64,000 nucleotides of DNA. Source: Microvirga brassicacearum. GTDB lineage: Bacteria > Pseudomonadota > Alphaproteobacteria > Rhizobiales > Beijerinckiaceae. This document shows, piece after piece, positions 1-7,517 of this stretch (position 1 is its first letter; each line of letters starts with the position of its first letter). The translations under genes and the position numbers were made by a program. The stretch spans positions 1 through 64,000 of the forward strand of contig NZ_VCMV01000001.1 in assembly GCF_008757455.1 (NCBI RefSeq), given 5' to 3'. The notes under the pieces are model-generated. The model was not told the DNA's origin. It made no database searches and saw only the letters and a program-made list of their open reading frames with translations.

Positions 1-53
1 GGGTAGAGGGGGCGAATGGGGAGGGTTGAGGCCTAGCCCCTTACCGCGAGCTC

Positions 54-95
54 ACTCGCCATTCGCCATTCGCCACTCGCCACTCGCCACTCGCA
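54..95. repeat. Short tandem heptamer repeat
   Basis: Six consecutive copies of a 7-base unit A(C/T)TCGCC lie just upstream of the ArsR gene, the last copy ending in A. No reading frame of interest covers it. It is most likely a slippage-prone simple repeat in the leader of the downstream operon. Confidence 0.8.
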
Positions 96-126
96 TTTCC
101 CCTTGACGCCCTCCCTCAGCGGCCGC

Positions 127-150
127 ATACTTAACTTCATGGTTAAGTAT
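127..150. promoter_or_regulatory. Putative ArsR operator overlapping the start codon
   Basis: A perfect 9-bp inverted repeat, ATACTTAAC - 6 bp - GTTAAGTAT, spans the ATG at 139. The right arm encodes codons 2-4 of the ArsR protein (V-K-Y). A dyad at this place fits autorepression by an ArsR-family dimer that blocks transcription or initiation. The repeat is seen directly; its role as operator is inferred. Confidence 0.7.
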
Positions 151-519
151 CAAGATCAATCCCTCGACCGCACCTTCTCGGCCCTGGCCGATCCGACCCG
201 CCGTGCTTTGCTGGCGCAATTGTCGGAGCAGGAGAGCGCGTCGGTCAGCGAATTGGCGCGGCCATTCGCCGTGTCGCTTCCGGCCATCATGAAGCACCTC
301 GATGTGCTCTCCGATGCCGGGTTGATCTCGCGCGCCAAGACCGGCCGCATCGTCGCCTGCCGATTGACGGCGGCACCCATGGAAGACGCGCTCGAATGGC
401 TCAACAGCTATCAGCGCTACTGGTCCACCAAGCTCGATCGTCTGGCTGCGTTTGTGGAGGAAGAAACATGCCCACCCAATCCAATCCCGCCATCGTCCCA
501 GGTTCCGGAAGAATCCTAG
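139..519 (+). CDS. ArsR-family winged-helix transcriptional regulator
   Basis: The 126-residue protein begins MVKYQDQSLDRTFSALADPTR and carries the ArsR helix-turn-helix core (ALADPTRRALLAQLSE, then VSLPAIMKHLDVLSDAGLI as recognition helix). There is no clear CxC metal site, so it resembles the non-metal ArsR proteins that are paired with AHSA1/SRPBCC genes. I chose ATG 139 rather than an upstream in-frame codon at 103 because family members begin about here and the ATG sits inside the inverted repeat. Its 3' end overlaps the next gene by 52 bp, which points to a tightly coupled operon. The likely role is autorepressor of this small operon. Confidence 0.9.
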   Translation: MVKYQDQSLDRTFSALADPTRRALLAQLSEQESASVSELARPFAVSLPAIMKHLDVLSDAGLISRAKTGRIVACRLTAAPMEDALEWLNSYQRYWSTKLDRLAAFVEEETCPPNPIPPSSQVPEES

Positions 520-992
520 GACGGGACGGCGGAGAGCATCCGAGCAAAGCCGCGGCGAAGCCGAGCCTCATGCTCAAGCGCCGGCTCAACACCTCGCCGG
601 CAAACGCCTATTCGGCCTGGACCGATCCGGCCAAGATCATGCGCTGGTGGGGCCCTGAGAACTGCGCGGTTTATCACGCCGAGGCGGATGTGCGGATCGG
701 CGGTCGCTACCGCGTCATCATGCGTGACGACGCGAATGAGGATCACGATGTGAGCGGTGTCTACCGCGAGATCGTGCCGGACGAGAAACTGGTCTTCACC
801 TGGGCCTGGCGCAGCACGCCGGAGCGGGAATCCCTCGTCACCGTTCTCCTTCGACCGGATGGCAATGGCACGATGCTGACGCTCATTCACGAACAGTTCT
901 TCGATGAAGCCGCCCGCGACGGCCACCAGCACGGCTGGAGCGGCTCACTCGACAAACTCGAACGGGATTTCGCCGACAATCCGAAAACGTAA
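468..992 (+). CDS. SRPBCC / AHSA1-domain protein
   Basis: This 174-residue protein has the AHSA1-like START-fold pattern: LMLKRRLNTSPANAYSAWTD near residue 33, then WWGPE, GGRYRVIM, the GVYREIVPDEKLVFTW strand and a C-terminal helix with QHGWSGSLDKLERDF. Such domains bind small hydrophobic ligands, and when paired with an ArsR regulator they are usually the regulated partner. ATG 468 is preferred because GGAGGAAG lies just before it. The first ~30 residues are low-complexity and not part of the domain. The ligand is unknown. Confidence 0.88.
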   Translation: MPTQSNPAIVPGSGRILGRDGGEHPSKAAAKPSLMLKRRLNTSPANAYSAWTDPAKIMRWWGPENCAVYHAEADVRIGGRYRVIMRDDANEDHDVSGVYREIVPDEKLVFTWAWRSTPERESLVTVLLRPDGNGTMLTLIHEQFFDEAARDGHQHGWSGSLDKLERDFADNPKT

Positions 993-1027
993 ATCCGAAC
1001 TTTTGGCAGAGAACAGAGGAGCCCATC

Positions 1028-1822
1028 ATGGATCAGACCGCGCATCCGGATCAGCAAGAATCCCTCGATCATCACAAGGTTGTTTCGCCAGAGGATTGGC
1101 TCGCGGCGCGCAAGGCGCTTCTCGCAAGGGAGAAGATGCATACGCGGGCGGGAGACGAATTGAGCCGGCAGCGCCGCGCGCTGCCGTGGGTCAAGGTCGA
1201 CGAGAATTATATCTTCGACACCCCCGAGGGAAAGAAGACGCTTGGCGAGCTTTTCGACGGGCGCAGCCAATTGGTCGTCTATCACTTCATGTTCGGCCCG
1301 GGATGGGAAGAGGGGTGTCCCAGTTGTTCGTTCGTCGCCGATCATATGGGCGGCGCCAACCTGCATCTGGCGCATCATGACGTGACGCTGCTGGCGGTTT
1401 CTCGCGCGCCGTTGGCGGAGTTGTTGCCCTTCAAGCAGCGCATGGGCTGGACGTTCAACTGGGTGTCGTCATTCGGCAACGACTTCAACTACGATTACCA
1501 TGTCTCCGCCACGCAGGATGAGATGGCCACCGGCAAGACTTATTACAATTACCAGATGAGCGACGGCGCTCCTGCCGGCGAATTGCCCGGCCTCTCTGTG
1601 TTTTACAAGAACGCCGCCGGCGAGATCTTTCATACGTATTCGACCTATGGCCGCGGCCTCGACATTCTGCTCGGCACGCACAACTTCCTCGATTTCACGC
1701 CCAAAGGCCGCAACGAGGGCGAGATCATGGATTGGGTTCGTCATCACGACCGCTATGAGGATGAGACGCGCGCGGAGAAGACCGACCTCTCGCAAATGCC
1801 CGTCGGTTCTTGTTGCGGCTGA
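1028..1822 (+). CDS. DUF899 thioredoxin-fold family protein
   Basis: The 264-residue protein matches the DUF899 family over its whole length: VVSPEDWLAARKALLAREK at the N-terminus, then the WEEGCPSCSFVADHMGG segment (CxxC, residues ~96-99), LAHHDVTLLAVSRAPL and WVSSFGNDFNYDYHVS. The fold is thioredoxin-like, but the physiological reaction is not established. It lies 35 bp after the SRPBCC gene on the same strand and is probably in the same operon under the ArsR protein. It ends in a Cys pair (SCCG). A hairpin follows the stop codon. Confidence 0.9.
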   Translation: MDQTAHPDQQESLDHHKVVSPEDWLAARKALLAREKMHTRAGDELSRQRRALPWVKVDENYIFDTPEGKKTLGELFDGRSQLVVYHFMFGPGWEEGCPSCSFVADHMGGANLHLAHHDVTLLAVSRAPLAELLPFKQRMGWTFNWVSSFGNDFNYDYHVSATQDEMATGKTYYNYQMSDGAPAGELPGLSVFYKNAAGEIFHTYSTYGRGLDILLGTHNFLDFTPKGRNEGEIMDWVRHHDRYEDETRAEKTDLSQMPVGSCCG

Positions 1823-1832
1823 TAAGCGAGCC

Positions 1833-1860
1833 TCGGGCGCGCCACTGTCGGCGCGCCCGA
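1833..1860. terminator. Hairpin between convergent genes
   Basis: A perfect 11-bp stem, TCGGGCGCGCC with a 6-base loop, separates the DUF899 gene from the convergent MBL-fold gene, which ends at 1862. There is only a short T-containing tail, so efficiency is uncertain, but the position suits a bidirectional terminator. Confidence 0.6.
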
Positions 1861-1861
1861 T

Positions 1862-2773
1862 TCATGCAAGCGTGTAGTGACTGTCGAGCGACGGCACGCC
1901 GTCGGTCATGACGGCACCACGCATCACAAGATCTTCCAGATGCGCGAAGACCGACAGGCCGGCGGCATTCACCAGCGCGGGCTTCAGGCCCTGGTAGATG
2001 GCGGCGACGATCGTCGGAATGGTGGTGTCTCCAACCGCCAGCCGGTTGAGGATCGAGATCTCGCGCTGGCGCCGATGATGCACCAGCGCTCTGACGAAAC
2101 GCTGCGGATCGCGCACCGGGCCGCCGTGACCGGGCCAGTAGATCTCCTCATCGCGCCCGCGAAGTTTGTCGAGCGATGCCATATAATCGCTCATCGCACC
2201 GTCCGGCGGCGCCACCACGGAGGTCGACCACGCCATCACATGGTCGCCGGAGAACAGGCTTGCTTCTTCCGGCAGGGCAAAAGCGAGATGGTTTGCCATA
2301 TGGCCCGGCGTCGCGATCGCGCCCAGCGTCCAGCCCCGGCCCGCAATGGCGTCGTCGTCGGTCATTTCCCAATCCGGCGCGTATTCCTTGTCGGAACTGG
2401 TCTCCAGCAGATTGACCTCGCCGAGCGCGAGCGCCCTTGCGCTGCGATGCATGCCGCAGCCGACCAGCGTCGCTCCCGTGGCGGCTTTGACGGCGCGGGC
2501 TGCCGGCGAATGATCCTTATGCGTGTGGGTCACGAGGATATGCGTGACCGTCTCGCCGCGCACCGCGTGCAGCAGCGCATCCACATGTTCGGGCAGATCA
2601 GGGCCGGGATCGATGATCGCCACGTGGCCGTTGCCGACGATATAGCTGCAGGTGCCCGTGAAGGTGATCGGCCCCGCATTGTTGGCCACCACACGTCGCA
2701 CCAGCGGGCTGAGGCGGAGGCATTCGCCTGAGCGGGCAGGGGGGCTGACGTCGAAAGTGAGTTCGTCTGACAT
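1862..2773 (-). CDS. MBL-fold metallo-hydrolase
   Basis: A 303-residue metallo-beta-lactamase-fold protein. The metal-binding HxHxDH motif appears as THTHKDHS near residue 84, with further ligands in TPGHMANHLAF, FSGDHVM and YWPGHGGPV. The C-terminal winged-helix-like segment (HHRRQREISILNRLAV...) resembles LACTB2-type members of the family. The substrate is unknown; relatives act as nucleases or thioester/lactone hydrolases. It starts at ATG 2773 and is transcribed divergently from bioY. No partner gene is adjacent on its strand. Confidence 0.88.
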   Translation of the reverse strand: MSDELTFDVSPPARSGECLRLSPLVRRVVANNAGPITFTGTCSYIVGNGHVAIIDPGPDLPEHVDALLHAVRGETVTHILVTHTHKDHSPAARAVKAATGATLVGCGMHRSARALALGEVNLLETSSDKEYAPDWEMTDDDAIAGRGWTLGAIATPGHMANHLAFALPEEASLFSGDHVMAWSTSVVAPPDGAMSDYMASLDKLRGRDEEIYWPGHGGPVRDPQRFVRALVHHRRQREISILNRLAVGDTTIPTIVAAIYQGLKPALVNAAGLSVFAHLEDLVMRGAVMTDGVPSLDSHYTLA

Positions 2774-2819
2774 GCTCTACCTTGGCGTTTCTACGGACCG
2801 GCCGCCACCCCGGTGCGAC

Positions 2820-2885
2820 GCCGCAATGGCGAAATTCAGGCAACCCCTCAGAGGCGCAACCTGGGAGGCTCGACGCCATTGCGGC
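2820..2885. repeat. Inverted repeat upstream of bioY
   Basis: GCCGCAATGGCG at 2820-2831 is the exact reverse complement of 2874-2885, separated by 42 bp, in the intergenic region between the MBL-fold gene and bioY. It could be a paired regulator half-site or a long-loop hairpin. I do not see a BioR box (TTATMKATAA) in this region. Confidence 0.5.
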
Positions 2886-2966
2886 TTGAGGCGCCGGGCG
2901 GACGCACCTATAAGGCGTCGCAGTTCGCCCAAGTGAAATGCGGATCAACTTTTCGGAGATCAATCG

Positions 2967-3587
2967 ATGTCGATCGGCGCTACGACACTTCCTTCCTCGC
3001 CCACCCTTGTCGGCCTCCTGTGGCCCACCCGGAACGAGGCCGGCCTTGCGGCTCTTCGCGCCATCGTGTTGATGGCCGTGGGCTCCGCCTTGCTGACGAT
3101 CTCGGCCAAGGTCCAGGTGCCGCTTCCCTTCGTGCCGATGACGATGCAGACGCTCGTGGTGCTGCTGATCGGCGCCACCTACGGCTGGCGGCTCGGCGGC
3201 GCGACCGTGGCGCTTTATCTGCTGCAGGGGGCGCTGGGCATGCCGGTCTTCGCCAATACGCCGCCCATGATCGCAGGCCCGGCCTATTTTGCCGGCCCCA
3301 CCGGCGGCTTCCTGTTCGGCTTCCTCGCCGCAGCCCTGGTGATGGGTTTCATGGCAGAGCGCGGCTGGGACCGTTCGCTCCTGCGCGTCGCTCTGATGAT
3401 GACCATAGGGCACGCGGTGATTCTGTTCGCCGGCTTCTGCTGGCTCTCGGTGCTGCTGCCGGTCGCCAAGGCCTGGAGCGTGGGCATCGTGCCGTTCATC
3501 GCCGCCACCTTCGTCAAGACGGCGCTGGCGGTTGCGCTGATGCAGGCCGCCTGGAGCATCACCCGCCGGGGCGGCAAGAGCGCCTGA
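2967..3587 (+). CDS. bioY: Biotin transporter BioY
   Basis: This 206-residue integral membrane protein is the S component (substrate-binding subunit) of an ECF-type biotin transporter. Diagnostic segments are ISAKVQVPLPFVPMTMQTLVVLL, YGWRLGGATVALYLLQGALGMPVF and GPAYFAGPTGGFLFGFLAAA, followed by further membrane helices. Length is normal for BioY. GGAG precedes ATG 2967 at good distance. No bioM/bioN genes are adjacent, so it either works alone or uses a distant ECF module. A strong terminator follows. Confidence 0.95.
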   Translation: MSIGATTLPSSPTLVGLLWPTRNEAGLAALRAIVLMAVGSALLTISAKVQVPLPFVPMTMQTLVVLLIGATYGWRLGGATVALYLLQGALGMPVFANTPPMIAGPAYFAGPTGGFLFGFLAAALVMGFMAERGWDRSLLRVALMMTIGHAVILFAGFCWLSVLLPVAKAWSVGIVPFIAATFVKTALAVALMQAAWSITRRGGKSA

Positions 3588-3611
3588 GCGGGGGCGCTCC
3601 CGTCGATTGTG

Positions 3612-3640
3612 AAAAAAGCCGCCCCTCGGGCGGCTTTTTG
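3612..3640 (+). terminator. Rho-independent terminator after bioY
   Basis: A GCCGCCC / GGGCGGC stem with a 3-base loop is flanked by A6 upstream and T5 downstream. It can act for bioY and, on the other strand, for the convergent DoxX gene. Confidence 0.9.
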
Positions 3641-3682
3641 CTGTCACCGGCACACTGGCCGGATCCACCGCCTGAACGGCTG

Positions 3683-4087
3683 TCAGCCGTGATGACCCTT
3701 GCGCAGGTTATCGAGGCTCCAGGCGCCGCCACCGGCTGCGACCAGATAGAGAAACACGAAACAGAACAGCACGGCCGCATCGCCGCCATTGAGAACCGGA
3801 AACGCACTGCGCGGCGCATGCGCCATCCAATAGGCACAAGCCATCAGCCCCGAGAGCACGAACGCCACCGGCCGCGTGAAGAGGCCGACGACAAGCAGCG
3901 CCCCGCCGACGAGTTCCAGGACCCCGGCGATCCACGGCAATGTGAGCATGGCCGGGCCAGGATTGGGCGAGACCGGAAAGCCGAGAAGCTTCTGCGTGCC
4001 ATGGGCCAGAAAGAGCAGCGCCGATACGGCTCGCAGCACGCTGAGCAGGCGCGGCGCCCAGACCACATTGAGGTGAGCAGCATTCAT
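3683..4087 (-). CDS. DoxX family membrane protein
   Basis: A 134-residue, four-helix membrane protein of the DoxX/DoxD-like family. The typical signature LRAVSALLFLAHGTQKLLGF lies near residue 20, followed by PWIAGVLELVGGALLVVGLFTRPVAF and a last helix AAVLFCFVFLYLVAAG. ATG 4087 has GGAG 8 bases upstream, so I prefer it over a TTG 39 bases earlier. Family members are linked to redox or thiol stress, but the reaction here is unknown. Confidence 0.88.
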   Translation of the reverse strand: MNAAHLNVVWAPRLLSVLRAVSALLFLAHGTQKLLGFPVSPNPGPAMLTLPWIAGVLELVGGALLVVGLFTRPVAFVLSGLMACAYWMAHAPRSAFPVLNGGDAAVLFCFVFLYLVAAGGGAWSLDNLRKGHHG

Positions 4088-4450
4088 CAGGTCGACTCCG
4101 TAGGATATGTTGAAGAGGATGGTCAAAGGGCCGCGAACCCGCTGGCCTCATGCCACGTCCGTCTAACAATCATTCGCGCGCCCGGCCAGAGGCTGGCGGG
4201 ATTCGGTTGGTCGCGGCGATCTGGATCAGCCCGCGAGCTCTACACCTTTGGGGGAGGTCGAGGCGCCTAAGTATATACGCCACTTGGCCTAAATCCTCGT
4301 CGGACGAAAAGTATACAAGGTAGACACGAGTTCGCGATCGGGACTCAGAGGCCTGATGTCGTCAGAGCAGAGCTTGTTCAGTGAGCAGGCCGTTTGGTCA
4401 CTTGGGGGCTTTTCATCCTGAGGCATGAGCCTCGCACGGAGGAAACAGTC
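4088..4450. other. Intergenic region without a recognisable gene
   Basis: About 360 bp between the divergent DoxX and CHRD-RTX genes. It must hold both promoters, but I see no confident promoter elements, RNA or repeat. Confidence 0.6.
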
Positions 4451-5686
4451 ATGGCCACAGCATTCCGAGTCACTCTCACGGGTAGTCAAGAGGTTCCCCC
4501 TAACGGTTCGACTGCACGCGGCGTGGGAACCGTGATCTTCAATCCAACCGCCGTGGCGGCGAGCTACTCGATCCACTACACGGGCCTCGATTTCGGCCTT
4601 GCCGCCGGCCTTCCGGCTCAAACAGCAAGTACGGCTGACGATATTACCAGCCACCATGTCCACAACGCAGCGCGCGGGGTGAATGGCGGCGTTGTCTTTG
4701 GGCAGGTCAATCCTGCTCACGACAGTGACGATTTGTCGATCGTTCCCAATGCCGACGGCTCGTGGACCGTCAGTGGCCGCTGGGAAACCACTGACCCAGC
4801 CACCACGTCAATCTCAACGTTTGCCAACCAACTCGGCTCGGCCCAGGTCGGATCGGACGTGAGCCTCTACTTCAATGCTCATACGACCGCATTCCCAGGA
4901 GGTGAAATTCGCGGCCAATGGGTCGCGATTGCCAATGACCGGAACAACACTGTTCAGGGGACTGCCGATGATGAGCATCTCCCAGGTCTGGGTGGCAATG
5001 ACCGCATTTTCGGCGGCGCTGGCAATGATCGGCTGGACGGTGGCACAGGCAATGACCGGCTCCTCGGTGAAACTGGCGACGATCGGTTGAACGGCGGCGC
5101 CGGCAACGATCGTTTGAGCGGCGGCGATGGCGCGGATCGGCTGGATGGTGGCACTGGCAACGATGTGCTGAACGGGGGCGCCGGTGATGACTTCCTGCTC
5201 GGCGGCTCCGGCAACGATGGATTGAGCGGCGGCGCTGGCAATGACCGACTGATCGGTGGATTCGGCAATGACCGGCTGCAAGGAGGCGAGGGTGATGACC
5301 GGCTGCGTGGCGGCTCGGGTGATGACCGCCTTAACGGCGGAGTCGGTGCCGATGTACTGAGCGGCGGGTTCGGTTTCGACAAATTCGTCTTCAACGCACC
5401 TCTCGATGCCGCCAATCTCGATACGGTGCGGGACTTCCGCGCTTTCTTCGACACCATCCTGCTGGATAATGCAGTGTTCACCGGACTGACCGGCGGAGCC
5501 CTGACGGCCAACGCGTTCCGCGTCGGCACAGCCGCGGGCGATGGCAATGACCGGGTCATCTACGATAACGTGACGGGCGCCTTGTACTTCGATCCCGACG
5601 GCGTCGGCGGCACAGGTCAGACTCAGTTTGCAACGATCCTTGGGAGTCCCAATAACGTGACTTCGTCGGATTTCTTCGTGATCTGA
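4451..5686 (+). CDS. Secreted CHRD-domain / RTX calcium-binding protein
   Basis: The 411-residue protein joins two modules. Residues ~3-145 are a CHRD domain (FRVTLTGSQEVPP, HVHNAARGVNGGVVFGQVN, FPGGEIRGQW). Residues ~165-325 are about 17 glycine/aspartate-rich nonapeptide repeats (GGxGNDRL type), the calcium-binding RTX beta-roll. The last ~90 residues (FDKFVFNAPL... to FFVI) look like the C-terminal type I secretion domain. There is no N-terminal signal peptide, consistent with export through a type I ABC machine, none of which is encoded nearby. ATG 4451 has GGAGGAAA upstream. It is probably an extracellular calcium-dependent structural or adhesion protein. Confidence 0.88.
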   Translation: MATAFRVTLTGSQEVPPNGSTARGVGTVIFNPTAVAASYSIHYTGLDFGLAAGLPAQTASTADDITSHHVHNAARGVNGGVVFGQVNPAHDSDDLSIVPNADGSWTVSGRWETTDPATTSISTFANQLGSAQVGSDVSLYFNAHTTAFPGGEIRGQWVAIANDRNNTVQGTADDEHLPGLGGNDRIFGGAGNDRLDGGTGNDRLLGETGDDRLNGGAGNDRLSGGDGADRLDGGTGNDVLNGGAGDDFLLGGSGNDGLSGGAGNDRLIGGFGNDRLQGGEGDDRLRGGSGDDRLNGGVGADVLSGGFGFDKFVFNAPLDAANLDTVRDFRAFFDTILLDNAVFTGLTGGALTANAFRVGTAAGDGNDRVIYDNVTGALYFDPDGVGGTGQTQFATILGSPNNVTSSDFFVI

Positions 5687-5749
5687 CCGATTGGATCAGA
5701 TCCTCGAGGTAACAAGAACCTCCGGTACTCTCGGCCTCTATGATATTGA

Positions 5750-5787
5750 CCCTCCCGATCGCAACTCGGGAGGGGACTTTTGTTTTT
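5750..5787 (+). terminator. Terminator after the RTX gene
   Basis: A perfect 9-bp stem, CCCTCCCGA with a 7-base loop, is followed by GACTTTTGTTTTT, a T-rich tail. It lies 60 bp after the RTX stop codon. Confidence 0.8.
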
Positions 5788-5815
5788 CGCCGCCGCGAAG
5801 TGATCTCGAGAAGAG

Positions 5816-5923
5816 ATGTGCAATCTCTCCTCCGTCACCAAAGGCCAGCAGGCGATCGTCGACCTCTTCCGGGTCAGCAGAGAAACAGCGGGTGCCTATG
5901 TAGGGTGCCTCAGAAATTCGTAG
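5816..5923 (+). pseudogene. Remnant of an SRAP (YedK/HMCES-like) peptidase
   Basis: From ATG 5816 the frame reads MCNLSSVTKGQQAIVDLFRV, which resembles the N-terminus of SOS-response-associated peptidases (MCNLYS.TKG.AAI). Those proteins use Cys2 to form a DNA-protein crosslink at abasic sites, and Cys2 is present. Similarity stops after about 27 codons, where the sequence runs into the ligase remnant and a stop at 5923. Only the first ~12% of a normal gene survives. Confidence 0.6.
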
Positions 5924-6702
5924 GCTGCTGTCGCGTCTACGCCCAGCCTAATCTGATCCTGGGCTGCGCTCGGGATGGCTATCGCCTCTCTGACTACATC
6001 GAGAATAGCAAGGTGACGATCCGAACGCGGTCCGGCCCTGCCTGGACGGAGAGTTTCCCCGCGATCGCGGAGACGCTTGCCACCCTGGCGGTCTATAGCC
6101 GTCGTTCTCGACGATGAGGGCCACTCTGTTTGAAGCTTTTCAGGCAGCAATTGGCGTCAAAGGCCGCCTCTCAGCTGACATCGCCGTATTTTCTTGATGG
6201 TCACGACCTGCGGCCGAAGCTGGAAGGACGCCGAGACGCACTTGCAGCCGTTCTAAACCCCGCGAGCCGGACCATCTTGCTTTCCGATGAGGTCGACGGT
6301 GGTGCCAGCACAGGCTTGAGGGGATCGTCTCAAAACGTCGGAACAAGCCCTACACCTCCGGGCGGGTCAAGGAGTGGCTCAAGACGAAAGGCGGTCAATC
6401 CGACACATTTTTCGTTATTGGCTATGAAAAGACGGCCGGCGCGCTGGCAAGCATTCGGCTCGCGCGCTTCGAGAGGGGATGCTCAAATCAGCAGGTGGCG
6501 TGGGAACCGTTTCACCCGGACCAGTGCTGCCGCCCTTGAGCGGGACTGAAGAAGTTCATCCTCGACAAGCCACCCGTCTCCGGGTCGGAAGGATAGGAGT
6601 GTCGCCTGGACCAGGCGAAAGATCGGGGTCGAGGTCGAATTTCGCGGCTGGACAGCAGACCGGCAGCTTCTGCAGCCGTCATTCAAGGCGCGGAAGGACT
6701 AA
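5901..6702 (+). pseudogene. Decayed LigD-type ATP-dependent DNA ligase
   Basis: Ligase-like segments follow each other in the right order but in different frames: RDGYRL...TRSGPAWTESFPAIAETLATL (~5970-6090), LDDEGHSVFEAFQAAIGVKG (~6105-6165), FLDGHDLRP (~6190), LEGIVSKRRNKPYTSGRVKEW (~6315-6380), QSDTFFVIGYEK (~6400-6430) and EVEFRGWTADRQL (~6635-6670), ending in TAA 6700. These are the adenylation and OB domains of NHEJ ligase LigD. At least four frameshifts break it, and the catalytic Lys of the KxDG motif reads Ala. No function is expected. Confidence 0.8.
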
Positions 6703-6797
6703 CGTCCCGGTTCACAGCCACATTCATGAAACTCTCAGGAACTCTCACCCAACATCCCTATTGTCGTGTTTGGTTTGCCGAGCGTTTGAGGTGTCGC

Positions 6798-7130
6798 ATG
6801 AGCCGCTTGATCCTGATAGCAACTGTATCCGCTGCCGTTTGGTTTGCCGCCGATCGGAATGCCCTTGCCCAAGTTGGGGGGAGCTTCGTCGAAAGCTGCA
6901 CGCGGATCGACCAGCGAGGGCCTGTCTTAAGCGCGTTGTGCCAAGACCGGTTCGGTCGCCTTGTGCCCGCGCAGTTGGATTTGCGTCGCTGCGGCTCCGG
7001 CGACGTTGCTAACGCGAATGGCCGTCTCGTGTGTGAGCGCTCTTACCGTCGCGCAAGACCACGCTACGACGACCGCGGAGGGTATGGCGATTATCCCCGC
7101 CCGCCACGGGGCTATTATCAGCCCTATTGA
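6798..7130 (+). CDS. Secreted CVNH-domain (cyanovirin-N-like) protein
   Basis: A 110-residue protein with a signal peptide (MSRLILIATVSAAVWFAADR, cleavage after NALA). The mature part, GGSFVESCTRI, LSALCQDRFGRLVPAQLDL and NANGRLVCE, fits one cyanovirin-N homology repeat with its two conserved disulfide-forming Cys pairs. The tail is Arg/Tyr/Pro-rich (YGDYPRPPRGYYQPY). CVNH domains bind mannose-type glycans in some homologues; binding here is not shown. ATG 6798 is chosen because it gives a clean signal peptide, with GAGG upstream. It stands alone. Confidence 0.75.
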   Translation: MSRLILIATVSAAVWFAADRNALAQVGGSFVESCTRIDQRGPVLSALCQDRFGRLVPAQLDLRRCGSGDVANANGRLVCERSYRRARPRYDDRGGYGDYPRPPRGYYQPY

Positions 7131-7517
7131 AGTCGAGCCGGACCGTGACTCCCGGGCGCCTCTCGTATCTGGAGATCCGTACACTCGTGCCAGCTCTTCC
7201 CCTCTAAACCGACAACTGGGACGCGATATCGAGAGCGAGAACTCGCGACGAATCTGTCAGGAAATCTGCCGGGCGCCCCTCTAACATGGAGCTAAGTAAC
7301 GGTTGGAGTGAGGCAGGGGTTTTACGCAGGCCCAATTCTTGAAGCGACAATACTTGGCGCCGGAAGATCCTGAGTCTACAGACCGCGGGGCGCAGACCCC
7401 GAAGTATGTTCCCTACTCATCGCTGAGGTTAAGGCGCCGCGTGCTTGCGTCCCCCGCTTGAGACCAGCCAGAATGTGGTCCAGGATGCTCTGGACCCGTC
7501 AGGAGGAGAGCATCTGC
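7131..7517. other. Gene-free stretch
   Basis: About 390 bp between the CVNH gene and the FkbM gene. I see no RNA gene, repeat or convincing coding remnant. Confidence 0.55.

Noticed and set aside
2774..2966. A BioR box before bioY
   Set aside because: I searched for TTATMKATAA by eye and found no match; the inverted repeat there has another sequence.
2813..4270. A 485-residue frame across bioY and the DoxX gene
   Set aside because: It runs through two well-supported genes in another frame and has a composition typical of GC-rich shadow frames.
4980..5360. Regularly spaced DNA repeats that look like a CRISPR array
   Set aside because: They encode the RTX nonapeptide repeats of the secreted protein, with unit length 27 bp and no unique spacers.
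4954..5559. A 201-residue Ser/Pro-rich frame opposite the RTX repeats
   Set aside because: It is the reverse-strand shadow of the Gly/Asp repeats, with no RBS or family similarity.
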